Below are positions 1 to 7,844 of a DNA stretch of 17,243 nucleotides, in pieces. Below the pieces are notes generated by a model. That model was given only the letters and a program-made list of their open reading frames with translations, was not told the DNA's origin and ran no database searches. The translations under genes were made by a program, and so were the position numbers. Location: positions 2,480,195 through 2,497,437 of the forward strand of contig LATQ01000001.1 of NCBI GenBank assembly GCA_001017865.1, given 5' to 3'. The stretch comes from Rhodococcus sp. IITR03 (GTDB lineage: Bacteria; Actinomycetota; Actinomycetes; Mycobacteriales; Mycobacteriaceae). Position 1 is the stretch's first letter. Each line of letters begins with the position of its first letter.

Positions 1-411
1 GCACACCGGCGGACACCGTTTCGCGCCGTCGATGATCATGTCGCCCACCGGCTCTACACCTACGGGCGGCTCGGTGGACGACGAGTCTCGCCGCGGTCCG
101 CGACGCCGGGAAGGGACAGGTCCACGCGGCCGGTCTGCGGGGTCGCAGCACCTGGGGTCGGCCGGGCAGCCGCCGAGATCGCGGTGCGCGAGGCGATCGA
201 CGAGTTCGCGATCGACGCCGTGACGGTCGAGGACGGGGACGAGCCGATCGTGCGCCATCACGACGGCCGGGCATGGCGGGTCCGGGTGGAGACCTCGGAA
301 CTACCGGCCCGGCCGGCGAGCTGCGGTGCCGCCGCCAAGCCGGCGCGTCCCCGTGCGCGACGACGATCACGCCGCTGTAGCGACCCCGAACACCGGCCGC
401 CTGCGGTCTGA
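1..411 (+). CDS. Sucrase/ferredoxin-like family protein, 3' part only, frame-broken
   Basis: The gene enters from the left edge, so its N-terminus is missing. Read across frames it gives HTGGHRFAPSMIMSPTG, then LYTYGRLG, then AGLRGRSTWGRPG, then QAAEIAVREAIDEFAIDAV, and ends near RPASCGAAAKP. HTGGHRFAP, RGRSTW..P.QAAE.AVR and the late RPASCG are hallmarks of the sucrase/ferredoxin-like family (Suc_Fer-like, thioredoxin-fold [2Fe-2S] proteins, probably soluble and redox-active; physiological role poorly known). Frame changes fall near 50, 74, 85 and 168, the densest cluster in the window. The stop at 409-411 is the one in the last good frame; the basic tail after AAAKPARP may itself be out of frame, so the true stop is uncertain. 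It converges on the MMPL transporter gene, with 20 bp between stops. Family assignment is from memory of motifs. Confidence 0.68.
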   Translation, partial: AHRRTPFRAVDDHVAHRLYTYGRLGGRRVSPRSATPGRDRSTRPVCGVAAPGVGRAAAEIAVREAIDEFAIDAVTVEDGDEPIVRHHDGRAWRVRVETSELPARPASCGAAAKPARPRARRRSRRCSDPEHRPPAV

Positions 412-437
412 TGACCCGGCCGCTCTGCGGTCTAATG
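393..437. repeat. Imperfect tandem direct repeat of about 21 bp at a convergent gene junction
   Basis: Two adjacent copies, 393-413 and 416-437, differ by one inserted base and one substitution; the shared core is CTGCGGTCT followed by GATG or AATG. Copy 1 carries the TGA stop of the + strand gene and copy 2 carries the TAG stop of the - strand MMPL gene. No hairpin plus T-tract terminator is visible here. It could be a small local duplication. Confidence 0.5.
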
Positions 438-2550
438 CCCCAGTCCGACCTTCGCGTGCACGCGCTTCATCACGCCGGTGCCCACCAGTTGGCCTCACCC
501 ATGAGCTTGACCAGCGACGGCACGAGCAGCATGCGCACGATCGTCGCGTCGATGATGAGCGCGACGATCATGCCGACTCCGAGGAACCGCATGATCGACA
601 GGCCGGAGATGGTGAAGGCCCCGGTGACCACGATCAGCAGCAGTGCGGCGGCGGTGACGACACGTCCGGTGCGGGCGATGCCGTATTCGACGGCCTCGAC
701 CGTGCTCGCTCCGGCCGCGCGGGCCTCCATCATGCGCGACATGAGGAACACCTCGTAGTCGGTCGACAGGCCGAACACCACGGCGAGGATGAGGACGACG
801 AAGGTCGGCTCCATCGCCGCGGGAACGACGTGCAGCCACGAAGCACCGTGGCCCAGCTGGAACACCCAGGTCAGCACACCGAAGGTCGCGGCGAGGCTCA
901 GTGCCGCCATGAGCACGGCCTTGATCGGTAGTGCCACCGACCGAATGCCAGGAACAGCAGCACCAGGGTCGAGAGCACCATGATCGTGATCATCCAGGGG
1001 AGCGAATCCGAGACGGCCTGGTTGGCGTCGTCGACGAGGCCCGGCCACCGCCGACGAGCAGATCGGTGCCGTCCGGCACGTCCAGGGCGCGCAGTTCGCC
1101 GGTGATCTCGCTCGCCCGTGCGGTGCCGTCCACGCCCTGCGCGTAGAGGCCCTGCAGGACCACCACGTCGGACTCCTGCCCGACGATGACGGTCTGCGAG
1201 ATGCCGTCGACCTTGGCGACCTCGGTGGACACCGTGCGCACGGCAGTGCTGTCCGGGGCCTGCCCGTTCTCGCCGCGCAGGACGAGTGTGGCGCCGTTGC
1301 CGGTGCTCGGGAACTCGTCGAGCAGGGTCTGGGTGGCCGCGCGGGCCTGGCTGTCCTCGGGCAGCGCGGTGTATTCGATCTCCCGAACCGTGCTTCGAAC
1401 ACAGGCGACGCGAGTACGAGGAGACCGCCGGTGATCACCACCGCGATCAGGGCGGGACGGCGCACGACCTTGCGGACGACCCCGCCCCAGAAACGACGCG
1501 CCCGCGCTTCGGCGCGGGTGGAGGTCTCACGGTCCCAGGTCCACGCGTTGATGCGGTGGCCGAGCATCGTCAGCAGCGCGGGAACCGCGGTCAGCGACAG
1601 GACGGCGGCACCGAGGACGGCGGCCATGGCACCGAGCCGAGCGACCGCAGCACCGTCTGCGGGAAGACGAGCATGCCCGCGAACGCGCAGATCAGCAGGG
1701 CAGCGGAGAACATCACGGTGTGACCGGCGGTGGACATCGTCCGCTTGACCGCCGAGGTGACGTCCGAACCGGCCGCGAGTTCCTCGCGGTAGCGGCTGAC
1801 GATGAACAGGCCGTAGTCGATCGCCAGGCCCAGACCGATCAGCGACGTGATGTTCAGCGCGTACGACGACACCTCGGTGAAATTCGACAGCAGACGCAGG
1901 GTGGCGAGGGACGAGAAGATCGCGAGCACACCCACGAAGACCGGGACCGCGGCGGCGATCACCCCGCCGAAGATGAACACCAGCAGCACCAGCGTGATGG
2001 GCACCGCGATGAGCTCGGACCGGACGAGATCGCTCTCCAGGGTGTCGGTGAACTCGATCGCGACCACGGTGTTGCCGGCGAACTGCGATTCCACGCCGGG
2101 CACCTCGAGCAGGTCGAGGGCTTCGGGGAAGCTCGCGGCGGTGAGCCCGGAGTTCGCGCCGAGCGTGATCGAGGCAGCCACGCTGCGTTGGTCGGTCGAC
2201 AGCAGCAGCTGGTTCATCGGCGGCGGAGCGGTCCAGTAGGTCTGGATCGACTCGGCGGGGACGGCGTCCTGGAACTCGGCGAGGGTTCTCTCGATGTCGG
2301 GACGGATGTCGTCGACCGTGCGTCCCTCGGGTGCGGTGTAGAGCGCGATGATGTCCGCGGCCTGCGACCCGAAGTTCTCGTAGATGATCTGCTCGACCTC
2401 GACGGCCTCGCTGTTCGGGTCGTAGTAGCCCGTGCCGGTCAGCTTGCCGAAGATCCCGACGCCCCAGGCGCCGGCGAAGAGCACGACGAGCAGCACGATC
2501 GCCAGTACCCATCGGCTCCTGGTGACGACGATCTCGGCCCAGCGACTCAT
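432..2550 (-). CDS. MMPL-family (RND superfamily) transporter
   Basis: Inner-membrane, proton-driven exporter of the MMPL branch, about 707 residues after frame correction, normal for short MMPL proteins without a C-terminal tail. It has one N-terminal membrane helix (about residues 12-32), a periplasmic domain, a helix bundle, a helix opening the second half (near LIAVVITGGLLVLASPVF), a second periplasmic domain and a final bundle. The paired Asp-Tyr proton-relay motifs are present: GLAIDYGLFIVSRYREE (Asp near residue 245) and GLSTDYEVFLMSRMMEA (Asp near 598). ATG at 2550 is chosen because GGGAG lies about 6 nt upstream; a GTG two codons earlier is possible. The frame breaks near 1636, 1383, 1045, 941 and 474; the last restores the ending MKRVHAKVGLGH and the TAG at 432-434. 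Substrate unknown: a lipid or hydrophobic compound is typical of the family, but nothing here identifies it. Confidence 0.9.
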
Positions 2551-2690
2551 GCCCACTCCCGGTTCCGCTGACGATTGTGACGATCGGCAACTGTACTGGC
2601 GTGGAGTGGGAGGGCTTCACCCTGCTCGGCCGGAACGGCCGCGAGATCAGGGGAGGAAGAAGGTGGACCGACGCGCCGGATGCCTCACGG

Positions 2691-2706
2691 CACGTTGCGC
2701 AACGTG
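2691..2706. promoter_or_regulatory. Perfect 16-bp palindrome, candidate operator for the MMPL gene
   Basis: CACGTTGCGCAACGTG is a perfect 16-bp palindrome in the 285-bp gap between the oxidase stop (2836) and the MMPL start (2550), about 140 bp upstream of the ATG. Its size and symmetry suit a dimeric TetR- or MarR-type repressor. No regulator gene is adjacent. The rest of the gap holds nothing else I can call with confidence; a weak TACAGT -10-like hexamer lies on the - strand at 2590-2595. Confidence 0.5.
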
Positions 2707-2835
2707 GCTCCAGCCGGACGGTATTCCACGAAGGCGGTTTCTCATTGGCTCCGGGGCGTACGCGACGCGCCGATCCACACTCCTCAACAGGGGTGGGCAA
2801 GGATCCATTCCCGGCCCTGCCGGACGTGACCGGGT

Positions 2836-4365
2836 TCACCCGCCGTCGTGGGCATGGTGGGCCGTGCCGGCCGCCTGCGTCACGTCGTGCACCTCGTCGG
2901 CGCCGACCACCACGAACTGTCCCATCATGCCGCTGTCCTCGTGTTTGAGCAGGTGACAGTGGTACATGTACGGCATCGCCGGATCGGTGTGGCTACCGAA
3001 CGGAACGAGCAGACGCACGGTCGCCGCCGGCGGGACGAAGACGGTGTCCTTGCGACCGGCCAGGGACGGATGGTCGGGACTCACCCCGGTCATGCCGAGG
3101 ATCTCGAACTGCACGTCGTGGATGTGGAAGTTGTGGATCGTGCCGCTGACGTTGCGCACCTCCCACAGTTCGGTGGTGCCGGCGACGACCACCTCGTCGA
3201 TCCGGCCCATGTCCATCTTGCGATCGTTGATGGTCGTCGACGAGGTCAGGTCGATGCGGCGGGTGCTGCTCGGTTCCCCGAGCTCCGGAAGGGTGGTCAG
3301 CCTCTCCGGGATCGCGGCCGACGATCCGAGGACGGGTGCCGCCCGCAGCTCGAGGACGTCCATGCGGTCGTCGCCACCGGAGAAGCGGTCCTGCCAGAAG
3401 CCGGCCTTCAGCTCGGGCGGGGTGCTCGCGCAGCACGTGCCTCGAACCTGCTTCCGGCCGGACGATGATCTCGGCACGCTCACCCGGCGACAGCCGGAGA
3501 CTGCGGACGGCCCGCGGCTCCTCGAGCAGACCACCGTCGCTGCCGACGACGAGGAACGGCATCCCGGTGTCGAACGAGAAGTTGTAGACGCGCGCGTTCG
3601 ACGCGTTGAGCACCCGGAGCCGGACCGTCTCGGTGCCGACGTCCAGGAACGGCCGCGGTGTGCCGTTGACGAGGATCTCGTCGCCGAGCGTGCCGACGTC
3701 GGCGAAGATCGCGTTGCTGTCGTCGAGCTGGTCGCCGTCGAACTTCCGGTCCTGGACGACGAGGGGGATGTCGTCGACCCCGTAGTCGTGGGGGAGCGGC
3801 GACGTGCCGGGCTCGTCGATCAGGAACATGCCCGCGACGCCCCGGTACACGTGCGCGGCGGTGGAACCGTGCAGGTGCGGGTGGTACCAGAGGGTCGCGG
3901 CCGGTTGATCGACGGTCCAGTACGGCGACCATGTCGTTCCGGGCTCGATCGGCTGGTGCGGTCCGCCGTCCATCGCCGCGGGCAGGTGCATGCCGTGCCA
4001 GTGCATCGTGCTCGTCTCGCCGAGTTCGTTCGTGACGTTCACGCGCACGTTCTCGCCGCGCACGGCGCGGAGGGTGGGTCCGAGATAGCTGCCGTTCACG
4101 CCCCATGTCCGGGTGTCGGGGCCGTGCCCGAGGTCGGTCGTGCCGCGCTGCATGGTCAGGTCGAACACGCGCGTGCCGTCGGCGTCGACGTGCCCGACTC
4201 GACGGGAGGGATGCGCAGGGCGGTGTCGAAGTCGACGCGTCCGGTGGTGTCGAGCGCGCGCGTGGTCCACGCGTGGACGGCCAGGCCACCGATGACCGCC
4301 ACGAACGCGATGAAGAGCACGAAGGGTATGGCGAGCAGGCGCACCAGGAGTTTCACGACACCCAT
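2836..4365 (-). CDS. Membrane-anchored multicopper oxidase (MmcO/CueO-like)
   Basis: Three-cupredoxin-domain multicopper oxidase of about 510 residues, likely acting outside the cytoplasmic membrane, possibly in Cu(I) oxidation and copper tolerance. All four copper-ligand blocks are visible: HWHGMH (near residue 121), WYHPHLHG, HNFHIHDVQFEIL and the C-terminal HCHLLKHEDSGMM, which supplies the type 1 Met and His ligands. The N-terminus MGVVKLLVRLLAIPFVLF.. is a single hydrophobic helix (about residues 5-28) with no lipobox and no twin-arginine pair, so it reads as an uncleaved anchor. M. tuberculosis MmcO (Rv0846c) is a similar-sized lipoprotein. ATG at 4365 follows GGGAGA with about 6 nt spacing. 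Frame breaks lie near 4195 and 3428. It is upstream of the MMPL gene on the same strand, but the 285-bp gap argues against a tight operon. Confidence 0.9.
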
Positions 4366-4390
4366 GCTCGTTCTCCCGCACCGTCGGCAC

Positions 4391-4409
4391 ATCCGGCGTG
4401 GCACCGGAT
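4391..4409. promoter_or_regulatory. Short inverted repeat upstream of the multicopper oxidase
   Basis: ATCCGG and CCGGAT flank a 7-nt spacer, 26 nt upstream of the oxidase ATG and 30 nt downstream of the sigma-factor stop. There is no T-tract, so it is a poor terminator. It could be a small operator or a 5'-leader hairpin. Confidence 0.25.
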
Positions 4410-4439
4410 TTCGTGGTGGGGGAGAACCCTGACGGAACC

Positions 4440-5573
4440 TCAGGAAACGCTGTGCAGGCGTGCCGCCTGCCGCACGAGATGGTCGCGTTCGGGCACGCTG
4501 GTCGCCAGGTGCGCGGCCTCGGCGTAGAGCCGGGCCGCCGTCGCGGTGTCGCCGGCGCGTTCGTGGAGATACGCCGCGGCCGCCGTGTACCGGGGCAGGC
4601 TGGGGTCGAGCTCGGCCATTGCTGCGAGACCGGCGTGGGGTCCGTCGGCCTCACCGACCGCGACGGCACGGTTGAGACGGGCCACCGGGTTGTCGGTGAA
4701 CCGCAGGAGCTCGTCGTACCACTCGACGATCTGCACCCAGTCGGTCTCCTCCGCGGTACGCGCGTCGGCATGCAGGGCGGCGACGGCGGCCTGCGCCTGG
4801 AACTCGCCGAGCCGTCGCGGGCGAGCGCGGCCTGCAGGATCTCCACGCCCTCCGAGATCAGACGCGTGTCCCACAGGCTGCGATCCTGTTCGGTGAGGGG
4901 AACGAGACTGCCGTCCGGCCGGATGCGCGCCGCTCGCCGGGCGTGGTGGAGCAGCATCAGCGCGAGCAGACCCGACACCTCCGGGTGATCGATCACCGCT
5001 GCCAGCCGGCGCGTGAGCCGGACGGCCTCGGTGGCCAGGTCGACGTCACCCGAATAGCCTCGTTGAACACGAGATAGAGCACCCGCAGCACCGTCGCGAC
5101 GTCGCCCGGCCGATCCAGCCGGACGTCCGCGATCGTGCGCTTGGCCCGGCTGATGCGTTGGGCCATCGTCGCCTCCGGGACGAGATAGGCCTGCGCGATC
5201 TGCCGGGTGGTCAGCCCACCGACGGCCCGCAGGGTGAGCGCGACCGCCGAGCCGGGCGTGAGCGACGGGTGGGCACACAGGAAGTACAACGCGAGCGTGT
5301 CGTCCACCGGTGTGCCGGACCGGGCCGGGGCTCGGTGTCGACGAGGATCTCGCGGCGTCGGCGGGACGCATCGGCGCGCACGGTGTCGAGGAATCTGCGC
5401 CACGCCACTGCGACCAGCCAGCCTTCGGGTCGCGCGGCGGATCCTCCGGCCACACCCGCAGCTTCGACGAGCGCGTCCTGCACGGCATCCTCGGCCGACG
5501 CGAAATCCGCTCCGCGGTGGACGAGGATGCCGATCACGGTGGGGACGAGCGTGCGCAGCAACGCGTCGTCCAT
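4440..5573 (-). CDS. ECF42-type RNA polymerase sigma factor with C-terminal TPR-like extension
   Basis: The N-terminal half is sigma-70 region 2 (ASAEDAVQDALVEA, then PEGWLVAVAWRRFLDTVR) and region 4 (LTTRQIAQAYLVPEATMAQR, then ISRAKRTI, the promoter -35 reading helix). A long C-terminal extension follows (RLGEFQAQAAVAALHADA, TDWVQIVEWYDELLRFT, then helical repeats to the end). This is the layout of ECF42/DUF6596 sigma factors, about 400 residues, which use the C-terminal TPR-like domain in place of a separate anti-sigma factor. ATG at 5573 follows GGAG by 6 nt, and that site lies inside the end of the upstream YCII gene, suggesting coupled translation. Frames break near 5320, 5057 and 4815. 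The YCII/DGPF partner 3 nt upstream is the signature neighbour of ECF42. Confidence 0.9.
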
Positions 5574-5576
5574 ATC

Positions 5577-5981
5577 TCACTCCGTGACGGTCGGCGGTTC
5601 GGACATGAACGGGCGCACCTCGAGCCATTCGTGGATCGGCTTCCCACCGGCTCCCGGCGCGGCCGACAGTTCGGCAGCCAGTTCCAGTGCCCGGTCGTAG
5701 CCGTCGACGTCGATCACCATCCACCCGGCGATGAGATCCTTCGTCTCCGGGAACGGCCCGTCGGTGACCGGGGGACGTCCCTCACCGTCGTAGCGGACGA
5801 AGGCACTCCGGGGAGAGCGCCTGCGCGTCGACGAACTCACCGGTGCTCTCGAGACGGGCGGCGAAATCCTGCATGTACCGGATGTGGCCGACACCTCCTC
5901 CGGCTCCCACTGATCCATGGGGACGTCGTTCACCGCTGCCGGGGCGCCGCGGTAATGCTTGAGCAGCAGGTACTTGGCCAT
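5577..5981 (-). CDS. YCII-related (DGPF domain) protein
   Basis: Small soluble protein of about 135 residues, starting MAKYLLLKHYRG and carrying VTDGPFPETKDLIAGWMVID, whose DGPF names the family, and ending GGKPIHEWLEVRPFM. The fold is a dimeric alpha/beta ferredoxin-like barrel; biochemical activity is not established, and such genes are the usual ECF42 partners and targets. ATG at 5981 is favoured over an upstream in-frame start at 6059 because GGAGG lies about 7 nt before it and the upstream start falls at the predicted promoter. The gene stays open throughout, but about 27 codons (5807-5887) read in the wrong frame. The neighbouring frame there gives HIRYMQDFAARLESTGEFVD, typical of the family, so two compensating base losses are likely. 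First gene of the operon with the sigma factor. Confidence 0.88.
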   Translation of the reverse strand: MAKYLLLKHYRGAPAAVNDVPMDQWEPEEVSATSGTCRISPPVSRAPVSSSTRRRSPRSAFVRYDGEGRPPVTDGPFPETKDLIAGWMVIDVDGYDRALELAAELSAAPGAGGKPIHEWLEVRPFMSEPPTVTE

Positions 5982-6031
5982 GATGTTCTCCTCCGTGCGG
6001 TACGGCCCATTGTGGCCGCGTTCATGGAGGA

Positions 6032-6058
6032 GACGGAGTCGCTTCCGGATTCTCGACA
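6032..6058 (-). promoter_or_regulatory. ECF42-type autoregulated promoter of the YCII-sigma operon
   Basis: On the - strand TGTCGA (6058-6053) is followed by a 17-nt spacer and CGTC (6035-6032). This matches the motif I recall for ECF42 targets, TGTCGA at -35 and CGA/TC at -10, with ideal spacing. It would start transcription near 6025, giving a leader of about 45 nt before the YCII ATG at 5981. It implies that the sigma factor drives its own operon. Confidence 0.7.
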
Positions 6059-6081
6059 TCCCTCCGCGAACGATTCGAGGT

Positions 6082-6087
6082 TAGGGT
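6082..6087 (+). promoter_or_regulatory. Possible -10 box of a leaderless 2-hydroxyacid dehydrogenase transcript
   Basis: TAGGGT fits the actinobacterial TANNNT -10 form and ends 6 nt before the ATG at 6094. No good Shine-Dalgarno is present at the usual distance, so a leaderless mRNA is plausible. No clear -35 is seen. Confidence 0.35.
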
Positions 6088-6093
6088 CGCGGC

Positions 6094-6996
6094 ATGCGTA
6101 TTCATCTCGGACCGGGCCACGACGAACACCTCGCCGCCGCGATCGTCTCCGGCGGTGGAACTCTCTCCGAACTGGACGAGGCCGACGCCTGGTGTGGGAC
6201 GGCAGCGCCGAGGAGTTCCCGGATCTGCCGACCGGGTCCGCTGGGTGCAGCTCACCTACGCGGGTATCGAACCGTTCTTCCGGGCGGGCGTGATCGACGA
6301 TCGGCGGCTGTGGGCGAATGCGTCCGGCGTGTACGCCGACAATGTGGCCGAGTACGCGGTGGGAGCGCTGCTCGTGGGGTTGCGGCAGTTCCACGCCTCG
6401 GTCGCCGCGAAGCGGTGGACCAAGGACGTTCTCGACCCGCGGGTGCGGACCCTCCACGGCTCGACGGTGGCCATCGTCGGATGCGGCGGTATCGGCCGGG
6501 CGATGATCCCGCGCCTGCATGCCCTCGGCGCGGACGTCGTCGCGGTCAATCGTTCGGGGCGTCCCGTCGATGGCGCGAAGGTCACGCTGCCGGCCGACCG
6601 CACCTCGGAGGTGTGGTCGATGGCCGATCACTTCGTCGTCGCCGCACCCGCGACCGCCGAGACCGATCATCTCGTCGACGCCGCCGCGCTCGCGGCGATG
6701 CCCGGGTCGGCGTGGCTCGTGAACGTCGCGCGGGCAACCTCGTCGACACCGACGCGCTGGTGAAGGCCCTCGGAGACGGCGCGATCGCCGGGGCGGTCCT
6801 CGACGTGACCGATCCCGAACCGTTGCCCGACGGTCATCCGCTGTGGGATCTCGACAACGCCGTGATCACGCCGCACATCGCCAACACGCGCAGTCGGCTG
6901 ACACAGACGTTCGCGCCGACCCTCGAGGAGAACGTGCGCCGGTTCGTCGCGGGCGAGGAGTTGATCGCCCGGGTCGATCCGAACGCGGGTTACTGA
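6094..6996 (+). CDS. D-isomer-specific 2-hydroxyacid dehydrogenase family protein
   Basis: NAD(P)-dependent cytosolic oxidoreductase of about 301 residues that would interconvert a 2-oxo acid and a D-2-hydroxy acid; substrate not deducible. The Rossmann segment STVAIVGCGGIGRAMIPRLH carries GxGxxG. The catalytic trio is present: Arg in VNVARGNLVD (frame-corrected), Glu in DVTDPEPLPDGHPLW, and His in VITPHIANT. The substrate-domain half is short and divergent (MRIHLGPGHDEHLAAAIVSG.., WVQLTYAGIEPFFRAGVID), as in the smaller family members. Frames break near 6189, 6228 and 6732, each fitted by one lost C or G. It is divergent from the YCII operon across 112 bp, and its stop overlaps the stop region of the opposite-strand ArsR gene. 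Confidence 0.9.
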   Translation: MRIHLGPGHDEHLAAAIVSGGGTLSELDEADAWCGTAAPRSSRICRPGPLGAAHLRGYRTVLPGGRDRRSAAVGECVRRVRRQCGRVRGGSAARGVAAVPRLGRREAVDQGRSRPAGADPPRLDGGHRRMRRYRPGDDPAPACPRRGRRRGQSFGASRRWREGHAAGRPHLGGVVDGRSLRRRRTRDRRDRSSRRRRRARGDARVGVARERRAGNLVDTDALVKALGDGAIAGAVLDVTDPEPLPDGHPLWDLDNAVITPHIANTRSRLTQTFAPTLEENVRRFVAGEELIARVDPNAGY

Positions 6997-7321
6997 GGCC
7001 GTTCGGCCGCCTTCTTGATCGCGGACAGGCGACGGTCCCAACCGGCCCCACCGCGTCGATCGCACGCCCGACCGCGCTCAGCCGCGATCCGACGGCGGAG
7101 AAACGGATCTCCCGCCCGGCGCGCTCGGAGGTCACGAGACCGCACCGTTCGAGCACCGCCAGATGCTTGGCGATGGCCTGACGGGAGACCGTGAACTCGG
7201 CCGCGAGACCGGACGCCGACGCCGGAGACCGGCCCAGTCGCTGCAGAATGCGCCAGCGGGTGTCGTCGGCCAGGGCCGCGAAGACGGGATGCAGGTCGGC
7301 GGAGAACTCAGCGTCGGGCAA
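6990..7321 (-). CDS. ArsR-family transcriptional regulator
   Basis: About 110 residues: a winged helix-turn-helix with HPVFAALADDTRWRILQRLG, recognition helix region VSRQAIAKHLAVLERCGLV and wing TSERAGREIRFS. The metal-site motif ELCVCDL of classical ArsR is absent, so this is the SdpR/autorepressor-like type that usually pairs with SRPBCC genes. The start is a TTG at 7321 inside the end of the SRPBCC gene (14-nt overlap), suggesting translational coupling. A frame break near 7045 hides the natural C-terminus AGWDRRLSAIKKAAERPQ, whose TAA (6990-6992) overlaps the dehydrogenase gene by 7 nt. It probably represses its own operon through the two dyads at 7790-7837. Confidence 0.85.
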
Positions 7322-7767
7322 CGCTTCCGTCCTTCTCGAGATGGTGCTTGGCGATCTCCAGTTCGGTGGTCCAGCCGCGGGAGTTCTCCTCGAAGCGGGT
7401 GCGGCGTTCGCTCACGTCGCCGGGCAGGGAGTCGAATCCGGTTTCCGTGACGCGCAATTCGGTCGTGCCGGTGTCGAGCGCGGTGAGCCGGAACTCGACG
7501 AGGGTCGACGGACTGTCGGGATCGGTGTGGTCGGCGAGCCAGCGGAAGGCCGCGTAGTGCGGTTCGTCGAGGGTCACGGTGCGGAAGACGAAGGCGCCGT
7601 GGACCGGATCGTGCACGGTGGTGAGATCTCCGTCGTGTTCGAGGCGGTGCTCGGTCCACTCGTTGTCGTTGATGTACCAACCGGGTTCGGCCACGAGTGT
7701 CCACACCCGGTCCACAGGGGCGTCGATGGTGATGTCGCGTTCGATGCGGTCGAGTTCGTCGGTCATG
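7308..7767 (-). CDS. SRPBCC (AHSA1/START-like) domain protein
   Basis: Small cytosolic hydrophobic-ligand-binding-fold protein, 152 residues and unbroken. It begins with the typical strand IERDITIDAPVDRVWTLVAE and ends with the long C-terminal helix containing RGWTTELEIAKHHLEK. Family members bind lipids or other small hydrophobic molecules; the ligand here is unknown. ATG at 7767 has an excellent AAGGAGG site 5 nt upstream. First gene of a two-gene operon with the overlapping ArsR regulator, a pairing common in actinobacteria in which the regulator controls the pair. Together with the DUF4349, TrmL and MDMPI-like genes it is one of few in this window with no frame break. Confidence 0.9.
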
Positions 7768-7789
7768 ATTGCCTCCTTCGATGGGAATG

Positions 7790-7804
7790 CAACTCCAGGG
7801 TTGC
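7790..7804. promoter_or_regulatory. Dyad 1, candidate ArsR operator
   Basis: TGCAAC (from 7789), TCCAG, GTTGCA forms a perfect inverted repeat 23 bp upstream of the SRPBCC ATG. It has the same half-sites as the dyad at 7822-7837, with a 5-nt instead of 6-nt spacer; the difference could be natural or one lost G. It sits where repressor binding would block the operon promoter. Confidence 0.55.
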
Positions 7805-7821
7805 ACCTGATCCCTGATGGC

Positions 7822-7837
7822 GCAACCCCCTGGTTGC
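7822..7837. promoter_or_regulatory. Dyad 2, candidate ArsR operator
   Basis: GCAACC, CCCT, GGTTGC is a perfect 6+6 inverted repeat 32 bp (about three helical turns) from dyad 1. Same-face spacing suggests cooperative binding by two dimers. Confidence 0.55.
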
Positions 7838-7844
7838 AGTCGAT

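Noticed and set aside
1720..2571. 283-codon + strand open frame opposite the MMPL N-terminal half
   Set aside because: Antisense shadow with a compositionally odd Glu/Arg/Asp/Gly/His-rich protein, no domain and no ribosome-binding site.
470..2839. One 789-codon - strand open frame spanning the whole MMPL region and beyond its start
   Set aside because: Only its two stretches at about 1384-1636 and 475-945 encode MMPL sequence; the rest is Arg/Pro-rich out-of-frame translation of the gene, and its start lies in the intergenic palindrome region.
2966..4432. 488-codon + strand open frame opposite the multicopper oxidase
   Set aside because: Low-complexity Arg/Val/Asp-rich antisense of a gene with clear copper-ligand motifs on the other strand, typical of high-GC DNA.
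5982..6059. Longer YCII protein starting at 6059 (MSRIRKRLRL..)
   Set aside because: That start lies in the predicted ECF42 promoter, upstream of the expected transcript start, while GGAGG precedes the ATG at 5981.
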